39,846 nucleotides of DNA. Source: Clostridiales bacterium UBA1390 (GTDB taxonomy: Bacteria; Bacillota; Clostridia; Lachnospirales; Bianqueaceae). Of this stretch, positions 1 through 10,531 are shown piece after piece. The DNA lies in NCBI GenBank assembly GCA_002305315.1, contig DBQQ01000052.1, forward strand, positions 106,333-146,178. The letters run 5' to 3'. The notes beneath the pieces are model-generated. The model saw only the letters and a list, made by a program, of their open reading frames with translations. It made no database searches and was not told where the DNA came from. How positions within the stretch are numbered: the first letter of the stretch is position 1; each line of letters starts with the position of its first letter. A program made the position numbers and the translations under genes.

Positions 1-152
1 GGGGGGCTGTAACAATTTCCGGGGAAGAGTAATGAGAAAAACCCCGGATTTCTCATTGGTCTTGGCACGATGTAACAATTGAAGCAGTCGACTAATGAGA
101 AACTATGGAATGTTTTGGAAACGAAAAAGGAGTCCCGGTTCTATATCCAAAA
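1..152. repeat. Left-edge non-coding stretch with imperfect 63-bp direct repeat
   Basis: No convincing gene is seen here. TGTAACAATT occurs at 8-17 and 71-80, and AATGAGAAA at 31-39 and 94-102. Both pairs are 63 bp apart, so the stretch is an imperfect direct duplication. The first copy also holds two overlapping inverted repeats: CCGGGG (19-24) with CCCCGG (42-47), and AATGAGAAA (31-39) with TTTCTCATT (50-58). The two stems interleave and cannot form together. No U-tract follows, so a terminator is not supported. The stretch runs off the window and its role is unknown. Confidence 0.45.
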
Positions 153-183
153 CAAAAAATGGACCCCGAAGAGTCCATTTTCC
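153..183 (-). terminator. Rho-independent terminator of the MATE gene
   Basis: Read on the minus strand, a stem with arms AATGGAC and GTCCATT is followed by a T-run (plus-strand A-run at 154-159). It lies about 30 bp past the MATE stop codon, as expected for its intrinsic terminator. Confidence 0.7.
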
Positions 184-210
184 GAACGACGTACCCTGGC
201 GATGATCGTG

Positions 211-1554
211 TTATTGCTTGGCGAGTGCGATGGTTTTCCATTTGCCGGTTCGGTAGGCCAGGAAAGAGATCAGGAAATTCAGTAACCAACCGATGGGGAC
301 AGCATACCAGACCATCTGGACACCCCATAGCGGCGCCAGGGTAACGGCGATGACGACTCGCATCAATAGATTTAGAAGATTGGCAATGGTAAAAGGCTTC
401 ATGTGACCGGCCCCTCGCAGAAGGCCGTCGGAGATCATTTTCAGGCCAATGAGGATGAAGAACCAGCCCATGAATTGCAGATAGGAAATACCGGTATGAA
501 TGGCCAGAGCGGTTCCGTCTTCTCCGAGAAAAAGTTGGATAATAGGACGATATCCCAGTTCCAATAACAGACAGATAAGAATCGCAAAGAGGATGACGAT
601 CTTCATAGAGGCGTGGTATCCCCTGGGGACTCGATCCAGTTGTCCGGCGCCGATATTCTGTGCGGTGAAGGTAGACATGGCATTTCCCATCGCGGACATC
701 GGTACGATGACGAAACTCTCCACCCGCATGCCAGCGGAAAAACCGGCCAATACCTCGGAACCGAAACTATTGACGACGGATTGAACTAACATCATGCCGA
801 TGGATACCGTGGATTGTTGAAGAATGGAAGGGAGAGCGATGCCGGCCATCTGCCGCAGTTCACGCCATTGGAATAAGGGCTGGGGAGTATGGGACCAACG
901 TTTGAGTTCCCGGAGAAAAAGAAGAAAAGAGATGACGGCGGAGATTCCCTGGGCGATGAGCGTGGCCCAGGCCACACCGGAGACTCCCATATGAAAGACA
1001 AGGACCAGAAATAGATCCAGCGCGATGTTAAAAAGGGAGGAGAAGATCAGCAGATACAAAGGGATGCGAGAACGTCCCAGCGCATTGAACATGGCGGATA
1101 AAACATTATATAGGAAAAGGAACGGGAGACCGAGAAAATAGATATTAAGATATTCCGTAGCCATATCCATGATGTTAGCGGGCGTATTCAGAAGAAGCAG
1201 AATCTGGCGGCTGCACAACAGACCGAGGCCCGCCAGGAGAAGGCTGAGAATTAAAAAGGAAAGCAGTGCCGTTTGCACGGATCCTTTCATACGGTCATAG
1301 CTGCGCGCTCCGAAATATCGGCTGGTCAGGACTGAAGCGCCAATGCCGCCGCCAATCGCAATAGAGATAAACACGTTGGTCAGCGAATAGGAAGCGCCTA
1401 CAGCCGCCAAGGCATCCTGGCTGACAAACTGCCCTACCACGATGGAGTCCACCATCGTATAGAACTGCTGAAAAAGATTGCCGATCATCATCGGAAGGGA
1501 GAAAACCAAAAGCGCCTGCAGAGGACGCTGATGAATCAGATATTCTTTGTCCAT
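211..1554 (-). CDS. MATE family multidrug/metabolite efflux transporter
   Basis: A 447-residue, very hydrophobic protein of normal MATE length (about 450 residues, 12 membrane spans in two homologous halves). Features seen include an N-terminal stretch with PLQALLVFSLPMMIGNLFQQ, then DSIVVGQFVSQDALAAVG, typical of the DinF/NorM-like MATE fold. Such proteins export cationic drugs or metabolites in exchange for Na+ or H+; the substrate cannot be told from sequence. The ATG at 1554 is preferred over a longer in-frame start at 1587 because AAAGGAG lies just upstream on the minus strand and the upstream start falls inside the promoter -10. It is transcribed away from rpsL and occupies the place where rpoC often sits in Bacillota. 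Confidence 0.9.
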   Translation of the reverse strand: MDKEYLIHQRPLQALLVFSLPMMIGNLFQQFYTMVDSIVVGQFVSQDALAAVGASYSLTNVFISIAIGGGIGASVLTSRYFGARSYDRMKGSVQTALLSFLILSLLLAGLGLLCSRQILLLLNTPANIMDMATEYLNIYFLGLPFLFLYNVLSAMFNALGRSRIPLYLLIFSSLFNIALDLFLVLVFHMGVSGVAWATLIAQGISAVISFLLFLRELKRWSHTPQPLFQWRELRQMAGIALPSILQQSTVSIGMMLVQSVVNSFGSEVLAGFSAGMRVESFVIVPMSAMGNAMSTFTAQNIGAGQLDRVPRGYHASMKIVILFAILICLLLELGYRPIIQLFLGEDGTALAIHTGISYLQFMGWFFILIGLKMISDGLLRGAGHMKPFTIANLLNLLMRVVIAVTLAPLWGVQMVWYAVPIGWLLNFLISFLAYRTGKWKTIALAKQ

Positions 1555-1586
1555 AAAGGTCTCCTTTCTTATCCAAACAACAAACA

Positions 1587-1615
1587 ACTATAGCACAGGT
1601 GGAAAAAGATGTCAA
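1587..1615 (-). promoter_or_regulatory. Sigma-A-type promoter of the MATE gene
   Basis: On the minus strand, TTGACA (1610-1615) and TATAGT (1587-1592) are separated by exactly 17 bp, about 30 bp upstream of the MATE start codon. Confidence 0.75.
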
Positions 1616-1653
1616 GACGCCAAAAATCAATGGTGAAAACTTGAAAAAATCCC

Positions 1654-1682
1654 TTGACAGGCTTTTTTGTAAGTGGTATAGT
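1654..1682 (+). promoter_or_regulatory. Sigma-A-type promoter of the str operon (rpsL)
   Basis: TTGACA (1654-1659), a 17-bp spacer and TATAGT (1677-1682) make a near-consensus promoter. Transcription would start near 1690 and leave a leader of about 118 nt before rpsL. It faces away from the MATE promoter, with only about 40 bp between the two. Confidence 0.85.
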
Positions 1683-1689
1683 ATAGCAG

Positions 1690-1801
1690 TATGCGAAATT
1701 CCCCCCTGTATGGGGTGTATTTGTGTGCCCATACAGATTCATATTTCGCAGTTTCTCTTGTTGGCTGCAACACAACAGGGTAGATATTTTCGATAGGAGG
1801 T
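1690..1801 (+). promoter_or_regulatory. Structured rpsL leader RNA
   Basis: The leader can fold into a long two-step hairpin. The outer stem is TGCGAAAT (1692-1699) with ATTTCGCA (1743-1750), and the inner stem is CTGTATGGG (1706-1714) with CCCATACAG (1728-1736). Both are perfect. The fold begins at the predicted transcript 5' end. It is followed by about 45 nt and the AGGAGG site of rpsL. A role in autoregulation or mRNA stability is inferred. Confidence 0.6.
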
Positions 1802-1807
1802 GCAGAT

Positions 1808-2218
1808 ATGCCTACTTTTAACCAGTTGGTAAGAAAGGGAAGACAGGTTTCCGTAAAGAAATCTACGGCGCCTGCGCTGCAGAAAGGATGGAACTCTCTG
1901 AAGAAGAGCTCTACCAATCTTTCTTCTCCGCAGAAGCGTGGCGTATGCACGGTAGTTAAGACCGATACGCCGAAGAAGCCGAATTCCGCTCTTCGTAAGA
2001 TTGCCCGTGTGCGTCTGAGCAACGGGATCGAAGTCACTGCTTACATCCCCGGTGAAGGCCATAACCTTCAGGAGCACAGCGTTGTGCTGATCCGTGGTGG
2101 CCGTGTAAAGGATATGCCTGGTGTACGTTACCATATTGTTCGTGGTACGCTGGATACCGCAGGTGTAGCGAAGCGTAAGCAGGGACGTTCCAAATATGGC
2201 GCTAAGCGTCCTAAGTAA
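1808..2218 (+). CDS. rpsL: 30S ribosomal protein S12
   Basis: S12 (136 residues) lies at the decoding centre of the 30S subunit and helps control translational accuracy. The conserved blocks [11 protein letters not shown] and [20 protein letters not shown] are intact, with lysines at the positions where substitutions give streptomycin resistance in other species, so the protein looks wild type. The extra segment before [10 protein letters not shown] is the Gram-positive form of S12. The ATG follows AGGAGG with good spacing. It is the first gene of the str operon, behind a strong promoter and a structured leader. Confidence 0.98.
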   Translation: MPTFNQLVRKGRQVSVKKSTAPALQKGWNSLKKSSTNLSSPQKRGVCTVVKTDTPKKPNSALRKIARVRLSNGIEVTAYIPGEGHNLQEHSVVLIRGGRVKDMPGVRYHIVRGTLDTAGVAKRKQGRSKYGAKRPK

Positions 2219-2876
<658 letters not shown>

Positions 2877-2897
2877 TTAGGATAGGAGGAAAAGATT

Positions 2898-4979
<2,082 letters not shown>

Positions 4980-4987
4980 GAGCAGAT

Positions 4988-5020
4988 CTTTTCGCAAATT
5001 CTCTGTGAATTTTTGAAAAG
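4988..5020 (+). promoter_or_regulatory. Hairpin between fusA and the tuf promoter
   Basis: CTTTTCGCAAATTC (4988-5001) pairs with GAATTTTTGAAAAG (5007-5020) over 14 positions with one mismatch and one G-U, closing a 5-nt loop. No terminal U-run follows, so it is not a canonical terminator. It ends 4 nt before the tuf -35 box and may limit read-through or protect the fusA 3' end; this is inferred. Confidence 0.4.
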
Positions 5021-5024
5021 GGTC

Positions 5025-5053
5025 TTGCAAAAAGCGCTTGAACCCGCTATAAT
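5025..5053 (+). promoter_or_regulatory. Sigma-A-type promoter of tuf
   Basis: TTGCAA (5025-5030), a 17-bp spacer and a perfect TATAAT (5048-5053) lie about 40 bp before the tuf start. An independent strong promoter fits the high demand for EF-Tu. Confidence 0.85.
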
Positions 5054-5092
5054 AGCTTCAGGCGTATAGAAATTAATTAGGAGGATTCTAAA

Positions 5093-6286
5093 ATGGCAAA
5101 GGCTAAATTTGAAAGAACCAAACCCCATGTTAACATTGGTACCATTGGTCACGTTGATCATGGTAAGACTACGCTGACCGCCGCTATCACCAAGACTCTG
5201 CATGAGAGATATGGTACCGGCGAAGCAGTTGCTTTTGAGAATATTGATAAGGCTCCCGAAGAGAGAGAGCGTGGAATTACCATTTCTACCGCTCACGTTG
5301 AGTATGAGACGCCGAAGCGTCACTATGCTCACGTTGACTGCCCGGGACATGCTGACTACGTTAAGAACATGATCACTGGCGCAGCTCAGATGGATGGCGC
5401 AATCCTGGTTGTTGCTGCTACCGATGGCCCGATGGCTCAGACTCGTGAGCACATCCTGCTGTCTCGTCAGGTTGGTGTTCCTTACATCGTTGTATTCATG
5501 AACAAGTGCGATATGGTAGATGATGAGGAGCTGCTGGAGCTGGTTGAGATGGAGATTCGTGAGCTGCTGAGCGAGTACGACTTCCCGGGAGATGATATCC
5601 CTGTGATTCGTGGTTCTGCTCTGAAGGCTCTGGAAGATCCTAACGGTCCTTGGGGCGACAAGATTCTGGAACTGATGGATGCTGTTGACAGCTATATTCC
5701 GGATCCTGTTCGTGATGACCAGAAGCCGTTCCTGATGCCTGTTGAGGACGTATTCTCTATCACTGGCCGTGGTACTGTTGCTACCGGTCGTGTAGAGCGT
5801 GGTGTTCTGAAGGTTTCTGACAGTGTAGAGCGTGTAGGTCTGCACGGTGAGACCAAGGCTTATGTTGTAACCGGTATCGAGATGTTCCATAAGCTGCTGG
5901 ATGAGGCACAGGCTGGTGATAACATCGGTGCTCTGCTGCGTGGTATCCAGAGAAACGAGATCGAGAGAGGACAGGTTCTGGCTAAGCCCGGTTCCGTTAC
6001 CCCTCACCACAAGATCAAGGGTCAGGTTTACGTTCTGAAGAAGGAAGAGGGCGGACGTCATACGCCGTTTTTGTCCAACTATCGTCCTCAGTTCTATTTC
6101 AGAACCACGGACGTTACGGGTGTCATCACTCTGCCGGATGGCGTTGAGATGTGCATGCCTGGCGATCACGTTGAGATGACCATCGACCTGATCTACCCGG
6201 TTGCTATGGAAAAGGGACTGCGTTTCGCTATCCGTGAGGGTGGTCGTACCGTAGGTTCTGGTTCCGTTACCGAGATCATCGAGTAA
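5093..6286 (+). CDS. tuf: Translation elongation factor Tu
   Basis: EF-Tu (397 residues) carries aminoacyl-tRNA to the ribosomal A site as a GTP complex. The G1 loop GHVDHGKTT, effector-region [14 protein letters not shown] (G3) and NKCD (G4) are all present, and domains II and III are full length through [15 protein letters not shown]. The ATG follows AGGAGG. A strong rho-independent terminator lies just downstream, so tuf forms its own transcription unit as well as possibly receiving fusA read-through. It is the only tuf copy visible here. Confidence 0.98.
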   Translation: MAKAKFERTKPHVNIGTIGHVDHGKTTLTAAITKTLHERYGTGEAVAFENIDKAPEERERGITISTAHVEYETPKRHYAHVDCPGHADYVKNMITGAAQMDGAILVVAATDGPMAQTREHILLSRQVGVPYIVVFMNKCDMVDDEELLELVEMEIRELLSEYDFPGDDIPVIRGSALKALEDPNGPWGDKILELMDAVDSYIPDPVRDDQKPFLMPVEDVFSITGRGTVATGRVERGVLKVSDSVERVGLHGETKAYVVTGIEMFHKLLDEAQAGDNIGALLRGIQRNEIERGQVLAKPGSVTPHHKIKGQVYVLKKEEGGRHTPFLSNYRPQFYFRTTDVTGVITLPDGVEMCMPGDHVEMTIDLIYPVAMEKGLRFAIREGGRTVGSGSVTEIIE

Positions 6287-6304
6287 TTTTTAATAATATA
6301 AGAA

Positions 6305-6334
6305 GGGGCTCCTGCGCACGTGGGAGCCTTTTTT
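6305..6334 (+). terminator. Rho-independent terminator after tuf
   Basis: GGCTCC (6307-6312) pairs with GGGAGCC (6322-6328), followed by six T (6329-6334). It begins about 20 nt after the tuf stop. Confidence 0.85.
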
Positions 6335-6352
6335 ATGGAAGAGGAGACAGGC

Positions 6353-6484
6353 ATGGACGAAAAGAAATTGGAAGAATATGAAAAGAAGGAAAAGATGCAG
6401 AAGAATACGGCGAAGCTTTGGCTGAGCATCGCGGCGATTGTGGTCGTCGTGGCCATCGTATGGGCCATAGCATCTCATCTATAA
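6353..6484 (+). CDS. Small single-span membrane protein, unknown function
   Basis: An ORF of 43 codons starts at ATG 6353 (a second in-frame ATG lies at 6335) behind AGAGGAGA. It has a highly charged N-terminal half (MDEKKLEEYEKKEKMQKN) followed by one hydrophobic span, LWLSIAAIVVVVAIVWAI, and a short tail ASHL. A strong terminator follows after about 10 nt. The proper ribosome binding site, the clean amphipathic-plus-transmembrane layout and the location between two terminators argue for a real gene. It would be expressed only by read-through of the tuf terminator or from an unseen promoter. I recognise no family. Confidence 0.6.
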   Translation: MDEKKLEEYEKKEKMQKNTAKLWLSIAAIVVVVAIVWAIASHL

Positions 6485-6493
6485 GAGGCATAC

Positions 6494-6537
6494 AAAAACG
6501 CTTCGAGATTCGTAGAGAGGATCGCGAAGCGTTTTTT
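6494..6537. terminator. Bidirectional terminator between the small ORF and folT-like gene
   Basis: AAACGCTTCG (6496-6505) pairs with CGAAGCG (6525-6531); A-runs on the left and six T on the right (6532-6537) give U-tracts on both strands. The stop codon of the leftward S-component gene lies within its edge (6536-6538). Confidence 0.8.
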
Positions 6538-7099
6538 ATCGGTTTCTGGGAACCAGTAGATACTTTGTCAGAAAAGGGCGAAGCATCGAGAAGACCACTG
6601 TCATGATGATGACTTCGATCGGCAGAAGCAGGGTATTCTTGATGAGACTGGTGGTCAGATAGTAGAGATAAGTCTTTCCATAGAGGAGATAACTCCAGAG
6701 ACATCCCAGGAGAACGTTGATCAGATAATTGATCAGCATCTTGGCAGCGAGGGCGCGAAGCCAGTGAAAACGCTCTCTGTACAAGAAAAGACTGTAGATA
6801 CAGGCGGCCAGGATCTCACTGAGCAGATATCCGGGGAAATAGGGACCGCTGGGGAACAGAAGGAAGCCGATCGTATCCGAGAGGAAGGCGACGATGGCAC
6901 CGACGATGGGGCCATAAACGGCACAGCCCAGTGATTTGACGATAAAGGTCAGATAGATGCGGAGATTGCTTCCGACAACCAGATAGAAGGAACCAAGCGC
7001 AATAGACAGCGCGCAGACCAGCGCGCCAAAGGTGAGACAACGAGGTTTTTTCAGTTCCTGCAGAGCATAGGACCAATCATCTTTTGAAAAAGGACGCAT
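6536..7099 (-). CDS. folT: ECF transporter S component, folate-type (FolT-like)
   Basis: This predicted 187-residue integral membrane protein has about six hydrophobic segments and the ECF S-component pattern: an N-terminal charged segment, a GALVCALSIALG-type first helix, RIYLTFIVKSLGCAVYGPIVG, and SDTIGFLLFPSGPYFPGY. S components bind a vitamin and dock on the shared EcfA1-EcfA2-EcfT energising module, which is encoded in this same window at 35794-38335. The folate assignment rests on overall resemblance to FolT and is moderate. The ATG at 7099 is preferred because GGAGGG lies just upstream; in-frame starts further up (to 7141) overlap the promoter. Confidence 0.75.
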   Translation of the reverse strand: MRPFSKDDWSYALQELKKPRCLTFGALVCALSIALGSFYLVVGSNLRIYLTFIVKSLGCAVYGPIVGAIVAFLSDTIGFLLFPSGPYFPGYLLSEILAACIYSLFLYRERFHWLRALAAKMLINYLINVLLGCLWSYLLYGKTYLYYLTTSLIKNTLLLPIEVIIMTVVFSMLRPFLTKYLLVPRNR

Positions 7100-7131
7100 G
7101 AAGAAGCCCTCCATAGGTGTATTTTGGGAAC

Positions 7132-7160
7132 AGTATATCATTAGCGGTGAGGCCTGTCAA
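7132..7160 (-). promoter_or_regulatory. Sigma-A-type promoter of the S-component gene
   Basis: On the minus strand, TTGACA (7155-7160) and TATACT (7132-7137) have a 17-bp spacer. The leader would be only about 25 nt, leaving no room for a riboswitch. Confidence 0.75.
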
Positions 7161-7266
7161 GGAGGAGCGGGGAGAAGGGCTGGCAAATGAGATATGGATT
7201 TGTGCAATCTTTCTGGAAAGAAGGGAAATAATATCAAAAGTTTGGCACCTTTTTTTGAAAAAAAAC

Positions 7267-7295
7267 TTGCAATGCCTTTCCAACTGTAGTATAAT
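7267..7295 (+). promoter_or_regulatory. Sigma-A-type promoter of the S10 operon (rpsJ)
   Basis: TTGCAA (7267-7272), 17 bp, and TATAAT (7290-7295). The boxes are the same pair as in the tuf promoter. The predicted start near 7302 leaves a leader of about 217 nt. Confidence 0.85.
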
Positions 7296-7301
7296 AGCTT
7301 T

Positions 7302-7505
7302 TGCTGTGACATTGAGAGCGATGACGCGGAAGGTTGCGGTATAGCCGGGAATTTCCGCCGAGCGAATGTCTGGTTCCAGAAACCGACGATGAGGTCACTG
7401 TACAATTGATCAATGTGTGTGTTTCTCTTTTTTCTTTGAAGGAGTATGATACACACGGGTGAGTGTACAGTCGCCGATGGTCGTACGAAATGTGCGAAGA
7501 AAAGG
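7302..7505 (+). promoter_or_regulatory. Structured S10-operon leader RNA
   Basis: Two nested hairpins are visible. The first has an outer stem GACATT (7308-7313) with AATGTC (7365-7370) and an inner stem GCGGAA (7326-7331) with TTCCGC (7353-7358). The second has an outer stem ACTGTACA (7397-7404) with TGTACAGT (7464-7471) and an inner stem GTGTGT (7415-7420) with ACACAC (7451-7456). E. coli regulates its S10 operon through L4 binding to the leader. The fold and ligand here are unknown, so regulation is inferred. Confidence 0.6.
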
Positions 7506-7518
7506 AGGCTGTTTTTTA

Positions 7519-7833
7519 ATGGCAAATCAGAAAATCAGAATCAGTTTAAAGGCTTATGATCATCAGCTGATCGATCAGTCTGCCCGCAAAATCGTGGATA
7601 CCGCGAAGAGAACGGGGGCAGAAGTCAGTGGCCCGATCCCGATGCCTACCCGCAAAGAAGTTGTTACCATTTTGCGTGCGACTCATAAGTTTAAGGACAC
7701 GCGGGAGCAGTTCGAGCAGAGAACACATAAGCGTCTGGTAGATATTCTGAATCCGTCAGACAAGACCGTTGAAGCGCTGATGAAGCTGGATCTGCCGGCT
7801 GGCGTGGATATCAAGGTAGACCTGAAGAACTAA
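7519..7833 (+). CDS. rpsJ: 30S ribosomal protein S10
   Basis: S10 (104 residues) is a late-assembly protein of the 30S head and partner of NusB in antitermination. [20 protein letters not shown], the conserved GPIPMPT loop and the C-terminal LPAGVDIKV match the family along its whole length. The ATG at 7519 follows AAAGGAGG; an in-frame GTG at 7459 would add 20 residues not found in S10 proteins and is inside the leader hairpin. First gene of the S10-spc block. Confidence 0.97.
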   Translation: MANQKIRISLKAYDHQLIDQSARKIVDTAKRTGAEVSGPIPMPTRKEVVTILRATHKFKDTREQFEQRTHKRLVDILNPSDKTVEALMKLDLPAGVDIKVDLKN

Positions 7834-8084
7834 TTCCTTATTTAATAGAACCGCTGGCCATTAGGGAAGCCGGAGAAGACCGGGACTGCCTAAGGAGCGC
7901 ATGTTCGGGAATGAATCAGGCGAGACGGCAAAAATGAAGGTTATTGAAGTTGACAATAGATCAACGCCTGCATGTACCAGGGTTGCGGTACCGAGGCAGG
8001 AGTTCCGCTATCAGCGAAGCGGGGACTAATGACCTAGGATGATCCCGGTTGGGATCCGCTGTAGATTATTAGGAGGTATGAAGT
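7834..8084 (+). promoter_or_regulatory. Structured rpsJ-rplC intercistronic region
   Basis: The 251-nt gap has no credible ORF or promoter but many stems. These are TTAGG (7861-7865) with CCTAA (7889-7893) enclosing CCGG/CCGG; GTTGA (7949-7953) with TCAAC (7961-7965); CCTGC (7967-7971) with GCAGG (7996-8000) enclosing GTACC (7974-7978) and GGTAC (7987-7991); AGTTCCGC (8001-8008) with GCGGGGACT (8019-8027, one bulge); and GATCCC (8041-8046) with GGGATC (8051-8056). rpsJ and rplC are usually only tens of bases apart, so this is a candidate regulatory RNA acting on rplC. Confidence 0.6.
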
Positions 8085-8717
8085 ATGAAGAAAGCGATCG
8101 TAGCGAAAAAGATCGGTATGACACAGGTCTTCAATCAGGAAACGGGTGAGATGATCCCGGTTACGGTCCTGGAAGCCGGTCCCTGTGTGGTTACACAGGT
8201 AAAGACGGTAGAGCATGACGGATACAGCGCCGTGCAGGTAGGCTTCGGCGATATCCGTGAGAAGCTGGTGAACAAGCCCGATAAGGGACAGTTTGCAAAG
8301 GCTGGTGTAGAAGTCAAGAGAGTGCTCGAGGAATTAAAGCTGGATGATGCTGAGAACTATAAGGTCGGAGATGTGATCAAGGCCGACATGTTCGCAGTAG
8401 GCGATAAGGTGGACGCCAGCGGTATTTCCAAGGGTAAGGGATATCAGGGCGCGATCAAGCGTCATGGTTTTGGAAGAGGACCGATGGAGCATGGTTCCAA
8501 GTATCATCGCCATGCAGGATCTCTTGGATCCTCCGCGACTCCGGGCCGTGTATTTAAGGGTAAGAAGCTTCCCGGTCACATGGGCAATGTAGCTCGTACA
8601 GTGCAGAATCTGGAAATCGTTCGTGTGGACGCAGAGCAGAATCTGTTGCTGGTAAAGGGTTCTGTGCCGGGGCCGAAAAAGGCTGTCATCACAATTGTGA
8701 GCAGCGTGAAGGCGTAA
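8085..8717 (+). CDS. rplC: 50S ribosomal protein L3
   Basis: L3 (210 residues) nucleates 50S assembly and reaches toward the peptidyl-transferase centre with a long loop. The start [16 protein letters not shown], the conserved [15 protein letters not shown] in that loop, and LPGHMGN are all present. ATG 8085 follows AGGAGG. It comes after an unusually long structured gap from rpsJ and 22 nt before rplD. Confidence 0.98.
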   Translation: MKKAIVAKKIGMTQVFNQETGEMIPVTVLEAGPCVVTQVKTVEHDGYSAVQVGFGDIREKLVNKPDKGQFAKAGVEVKRVLEELKLDDAENYKVGDVIKADMFAVGDKVDASGISKGKGYQGAIKRHGFGRGPMEHGSKYHRHAGSLGSSATPGRVFKGKKLPGHMGNVARTVQNLEIVRVDAEQNLLLVKGSVPGPKKAVITIVSSVKA

Positions 8718-8739
8718 TACTTGAAAGGAGGCTGTAAAC

Positions 8740-9360
8740 ATGGCGAAAGTAGCTGTTTATGATATGAGCGGCAACACATGCGGCGAGATGGAGCTGTCCG
8801 ATGCGATTTTCGGCGTAGAGATCAATACCCATGTGATGCATGAAGTGGTAGTAGCCCATCTGGCGAATCGCCGTCAGGGTACTCAGAGCGCGAAGACGCG
8901 CGCTGAGGTCAGAGGTGGTGGCAAGAAGCCGTACCGTCAGAAGGGAACGGGTCGTGCCCGTCAGGGTAGCATTCGTGCTCCGCAGTGGGTTGGCGGTGGC
9001 GTAGTATTTGCCCCCAAGCCGCGGGATTATTCTAAGAAGGTCAACAAGAAGGCGCGTCGTGTGGCGCTGCGTTCCGCGCTGACCAGCAAGGTGCAGGAAG
9101 AGAAGTTCATTGTTCTGAATCAGCTGAGTCTGGATCAGATCAAGACAAAGGAAATGAAGAAGGTTCTGGATGCATTTCAGATTGAGAAGGCGCTGATCGT
9201 ACTGGACGGCAGCAATGAGAATGTCGTGATGTCCGCTCGTAATATTCCGGGTGTGAAGACGATGAGCGCAGAGCTGATCAATGTGTACGACATCCTGAAG
9301 TATGAGACATTCTTCACAACGAAGGATGCGGTCGCTAAGATCGAGGAGGTTTTTGCGTAA
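8740..9360 (+). CDS. rplD: 50S ribosomal protein L4
   Basis: L4 (206 residues) lines the nascent-peptide exit tunnel with its extended loop; [26 protein letters not shown] is that loop region (present through about residues 64-90). L4 is the autoregulator of the S10 operon in E. coli and so is one candidate ligand for the RNAs upstream. The stop codon overlaps the rplW start (TAATG). Confidence 0.97.
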   Translation: MAKVAVYDMSGNTCGEMELSDAIFGVEINTHVMHEVVVAHLANRRQGTQSAKTRAEVRGGGKKPYRQKGTGRARQGSIRAPQWVGGGVVFAPKPRDYSKKVNKKARRVALRSALTSKVQEEKFIVLNQLSLDQIKTKEMKKVLDAFQIEKALIVLDGSNENVVMSARNIPGVKTMSAELINVYDILKYETFFTTKDAVAKIEEVFA

Positions 9361-9659
9361 TGGCTGATATTAAATACTATGACGTGCTGCTGGCGCCTGT
9401 GGTATCTGAGAAGAGCATGAACCTGGTAAGCGAGAAGAAGTACACCTTCCTGGTAGCTCCGGAAGCTAATAAGATCCAGATCCGCGAAGCAGTGGAGAAG
9501 ATGTTCGAGGGAACAAAGGTCAAGAGTGTTCACACCATGAATCTCGTAGGTAAGAAGAGAAGAAGAGGCATGATCGTCGGCAAGACGGCAAAGACCAAAA
9601 AGGCTATTGTGACTTTGACCGAGGACAGCAAGGATATCGAGATTTTTGAAGGAATGTAA
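9360..9659 (+). CDS. rplW: 50S ribosomal protein L23
   Basis: L23 (99 residues) sits at the exit of the polypeptide tunnel and forms the docking site for trigger factor and SRP. The VLLAPVVSEKSMNL start, the YTFLVAPEANKIQIREAVE segment and a basic loop (GKKRRRG) are typical. The ATG shares one base with the rplD stop, so the two are translationally coupled. Confidence 0.97.
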   Translation: MADIKYYDVLLAPVVSEKSMNLVSEKKYTFLVAPEANKIQIREAVEKMFEGTKVKSVHTMNLVGKKRRRGMIVGKTAKTKKAIVTLTEDSKDIEIFEGM

Positions 9660-9680
9660 TATTCGAAAGGAGTGACACCA

Positions 9681-10517
9681 ATGGCCATAAAGACTTATAA
9701 GCCATATACCCCTTCCCGGAGAAACATGACGGGCTCCGCTTTTGATGAGGTTACCAAGAGCTCCCCGGAGAAGTCTCTGGTTGTACGGGTGAAGAATCAC
9801 GCAGGCCGCAATAGCTACGGTAAGATTACCGTGCGTCATCATGGCGGCGGTGCGAAGAAGTTATATCGTATCATCGATTTCAAGAGAAATAAGGACGGCA
9901 TCGAGGCTAAGGTTGCAGGAATTGAGTATGATCCGAACCGTTCCGCGAACATTGCCCTTCTGCAGTATGCAGATGGCGAGAAGCGTTATATTCTGGCGCC
10001 TCTGGGATTGAAGGACGGCGACAAGGTGATGAGCGGCGAGAATGTGGAAATTCGCGTAGGAAATTGCCTGCCGCTGCGGAATATTCCGATCGGTGCATCC
10101 GTTCATAATATCGAAATGAAGCCTGGCAAGGGCGGACAGTTGGTTCGTTCTGCGGGCAACAGTGCGCAGCTGATGGCGAAGGAAGGAAAGTACGCAACAC
10201 TGCGTCTGCCTTCTGGTGAGATGCGTATGGTTCCGATTGATTGCCGCGCTACGATCGGCCAGGTCGGCAATCAGGATCACGAGCTGATTAAGATCGGTAA
10301 GGCTGGCCGTAAGCGTCATATGGGTATTCGTCCTACGGTTCGCGGTTCTGTAATGAACCCCAATGACCATCCGCATGGTGGTGGTGAAGGTAAGGCTCCT
10401 ATTGGACGTCCGGGTCCGGTAACGCCGTGGGGTAAGCCTGCACTGGGTCTCAAGACTCGTAAGAAGAATAAGACTTCCAATAAGATGATTGTCCGCAGAC
10501 GGGCGACGAACAAGTAA
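9681..10517 (+). CDS. rplB: 50S ribosomal protein L2
   Basis: L2 (278 residues) is needed for subunit joining and lies close to the peptidyl-transferase centre. The C-terminal [12 protein letters not shown] contains the conserved histidine region implicated in activity. The ATG at 9681 ([14 protein letters not shown]) is preferred over a GTG at 9672, since GGAG at 9669-9672 is spaced correctly only for the ATG. Confidence 0.98.
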   Translation: MAIKTYKPYTPSRRNMTGSAFDEVTKSSPEKSLVVRVKNHAGRNSYGKITVRHHGGGAKKLYRIIDFKRNKDGIEAKVAGIEYDPNRSANIALLQYADGEKRYILAPLGLKDGDKVMSGENVEIRVGNCLPLRNIPIGASVHNIEMKPGKGGQLVRSAGNSAQLMAKEGKYATLRLPSGEMRMVPIDCRATIGQVGNQDHELIKIGKAGRKRHMGIRPTVRGSVMNPNDHPHGGGEGKAPIGRPGPVTPWGKPALGLKTRKKNKTSNKMIVRRRATNK

Positions 10518-10531
10518 GGAGGATATGACGA

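Noticed and set aside
7459..7518. 20-residue in-frame N-terminal extension of S10 from GTG 7459
   Set aside because: The extension is not an S10 feature, overlaps the 3' arm of the leader hairpin, and a strong AAAGGAGG sits before ATG 7519.
7951..7980. Possible internal promoter before rplC (TTGACA at 7951)
   Set aside because: No acceptable -10 box occurs at 16-18 bp; the hexamer is part of the GTTGA/TCAAC stem.
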